A stretch of DNA of 64,000 nucleotides from JAOUEA01 sp963810945 (GTDB taxonomy: Bacteria > Actinomycetota > UBA4738 > HRBIN12). A program made the position numbers and the translations under genes. The notes below the pieces were generated by a model. The model did no database searches and had not been told where the DNA came from. It worked only from the letters and a program-made list of their open reading frames with translations. Positions 63,300-64,000 of this stretch are shown here, piece by piece (positions within the stretch are counted from its first letter, which is position 1; each line of letters begins with the position of its first letter). The stretch lies in the NCBI GenBank assembly GCA_963810945.1, contig CAWEPI010000004.1, forward strand, positions 310,001 through 374,000, read 5' to 3'.

Positions 63300-64000
63300 A
63301 TGCCCGGGCTCAGCGAGGCCTTCGAGCGGATCGGGATCGCCCTCGAGCACCATCTCCCCCTGAGCCACGCGGGCGGCATCGCGCTCGCGGTCACCGACCG
63401 CGAGGAGATCCTCGGCGTCGCGGTGCGGGGCTTCGCAGACGCCGCTTCCGGCCAGCCTGTGAAGCCCGAGACCCGCTTCGAGATCGGCTCGATCTCGAAG
63501 TCGTTCGCGGCGGCCGTCGTGATGCAGGAGGTCGAGGAGGGGCGGCTGGATCTGCATGTGAGCATCAACGAGATCCTGCCGTGGCTCGAGCTCCCCGAGC
63601 CCTTCGGCCCCATCACGCTGCACCACCTCCTCACGCACGGGAGCGGTCTCCCGATGGGGACCGAGGACGCGCCCACCGGATGGGGCGCCGCCGCCAGGCT
63701 GCGGGGGCTGGCGCCCACGTTCGCTCCGGGGGAGCACTTCTGGTACTCCAACGACGCGTACAAGCTGGTCGGACTGGCCCTGGAGCGGGTGACCGGCACG
63801 CCGATCCACGACCTGCTGCATCAGCGTCTGCTGGCGCCGCTCGGGATGGCATCGTCGGTGGCGGCCATCACGGACGAGGTGCGCCTCGACCTTGCCACCG
63901 GATACGAGCCGATGGTCTACGACCGACCGCCGCAGCTCACGCACCCGCTCGTGCCGGCGACCTGGCTCGTCTCCAACACGGCCGACGGGAGCATCGTCTC
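63300..64000 (+). CDS. Serine beta-lactamase-like hydrolase (3' end beyond window)
   Basis: ATG 63300 (MPGLSEAFERIGIALEHHLP), open to the window edge, 233 codons seen. SxxK motif FEIGSISKSFAAAVVMQEVE with the catalytic Ser/Lys; HHLLTHGSGLPMG; YxN motif FWYSNDAYKLVGLALERVTG. The family covers class C beta-lactamase-like esterases and D-aminopeptidases; the specific role is unknown. Follows ndk by 16 nt. Confidence 0.88.
   Translation, partial: MPGLSEAFERIGIALEHHLPLSHAGGIALAVTDREEILGVAVRGFADAASGQPVKPETRFEIGSISKSFAAAVVMQEVEEGRLDLHVSINEILPWLELPEPFGPITLHHLLTHGSGLPMGTEDAPTGWGAAARLRGLAPTFAPGEHFWYSNDAYKLVGLALERVTGTPIHDLLHQRLLAPLGMASSVAAITDEVRLDLATGYEPMVYDRPPQLTHPLVPATWLVSNTADGSIV

Overview
The window is a high-GC bacterial chromosome segment with short intergenic gaps, many GTG/TTG starts and overlapping ATGA/GTGA gene junctions. 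The gene content (trigger factor-clpP-clpX-valS-folC-ndk order, purE-purK, small XRE-type regulators, STAS proteins, CarH-like B12 regulator, LamG/FnIII phosphatase) suggests an uncultivated soil-type member of the Actinomycetota. That assignment is inference; no rRNA is present.

Layout. 1-13.4 kb is backbone: a membrane protein fragment, a YcaQ/AlkX-like winged-helix protein, an ion channel, purE-purK, an FkbM methyltransferase, a secreted metallophosphatase, a cupin, tRNA-Arg, tRNA-Gly, PhzF and tRNA-Pro. 13.4-31.3 kb is a probable genomic island in the 3' end of tRNA-Pro. A perfect 43-bp copy of the tRNA 3' half recurs 17,864 bp downstream. The island carries stress and regulatory cargo (hemerythrin, lysine-rich nucleoid-type protein with perfect 48-bp repeats, orphan histidine kinase, C45-type hydrolase, two STAS proteins, small membrane proteins, LuxR-type HTH, zinc metallopeptidase, BrkB-like protein). 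It also holds many decayed fragments of small XRE-type HTH genes, several beside roughly 100-bp hairpin elements. I see no recombinase in it.

31.3-38.8 kb: RTX-like repeat protein, P1 peptidase, AzlC-AzlD exporter, HExxH protein, secreted beta-propeller-like protein and TetR. 39.0-44.5 kb: a tight five-gene corrinoid methyltransferase operon (corrinoid protein, pterin-type methyltransferase, corrinoid activator RACo, DUF1638, non-pyrrolysine MttB homologue). It is divergent from the tetR gene, with a 17-bp palindrome between them. 44.8-48.7 kb: a CarH-like MerR/B12 regulator (possibly split only by a sequencing error), divergent from a two-permease plus ATPase ABC exporter, with repeated operator-like sites between. 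48.7-53.2 kb: aminotransferase, CMD-family, ornithine cyclodeaminase-like, HisN-like and PNPOx-like genes. 53.3-64 kb: tig-clpP-clpX, two membrane proteins, valS-folC-ndk and a truncated serine hydrolase.

Many conserved genes outside the island (valS, folC, ndk, mttB-like, corrinoid protein, ABC permease, aminotransferase) contain single-base frameshifts, mostly one extra base, that restore perfect family motifs when corrected. I read these as residual long-read sequencing errors, not decay. Coordinates for such genes span the whole intended gene.
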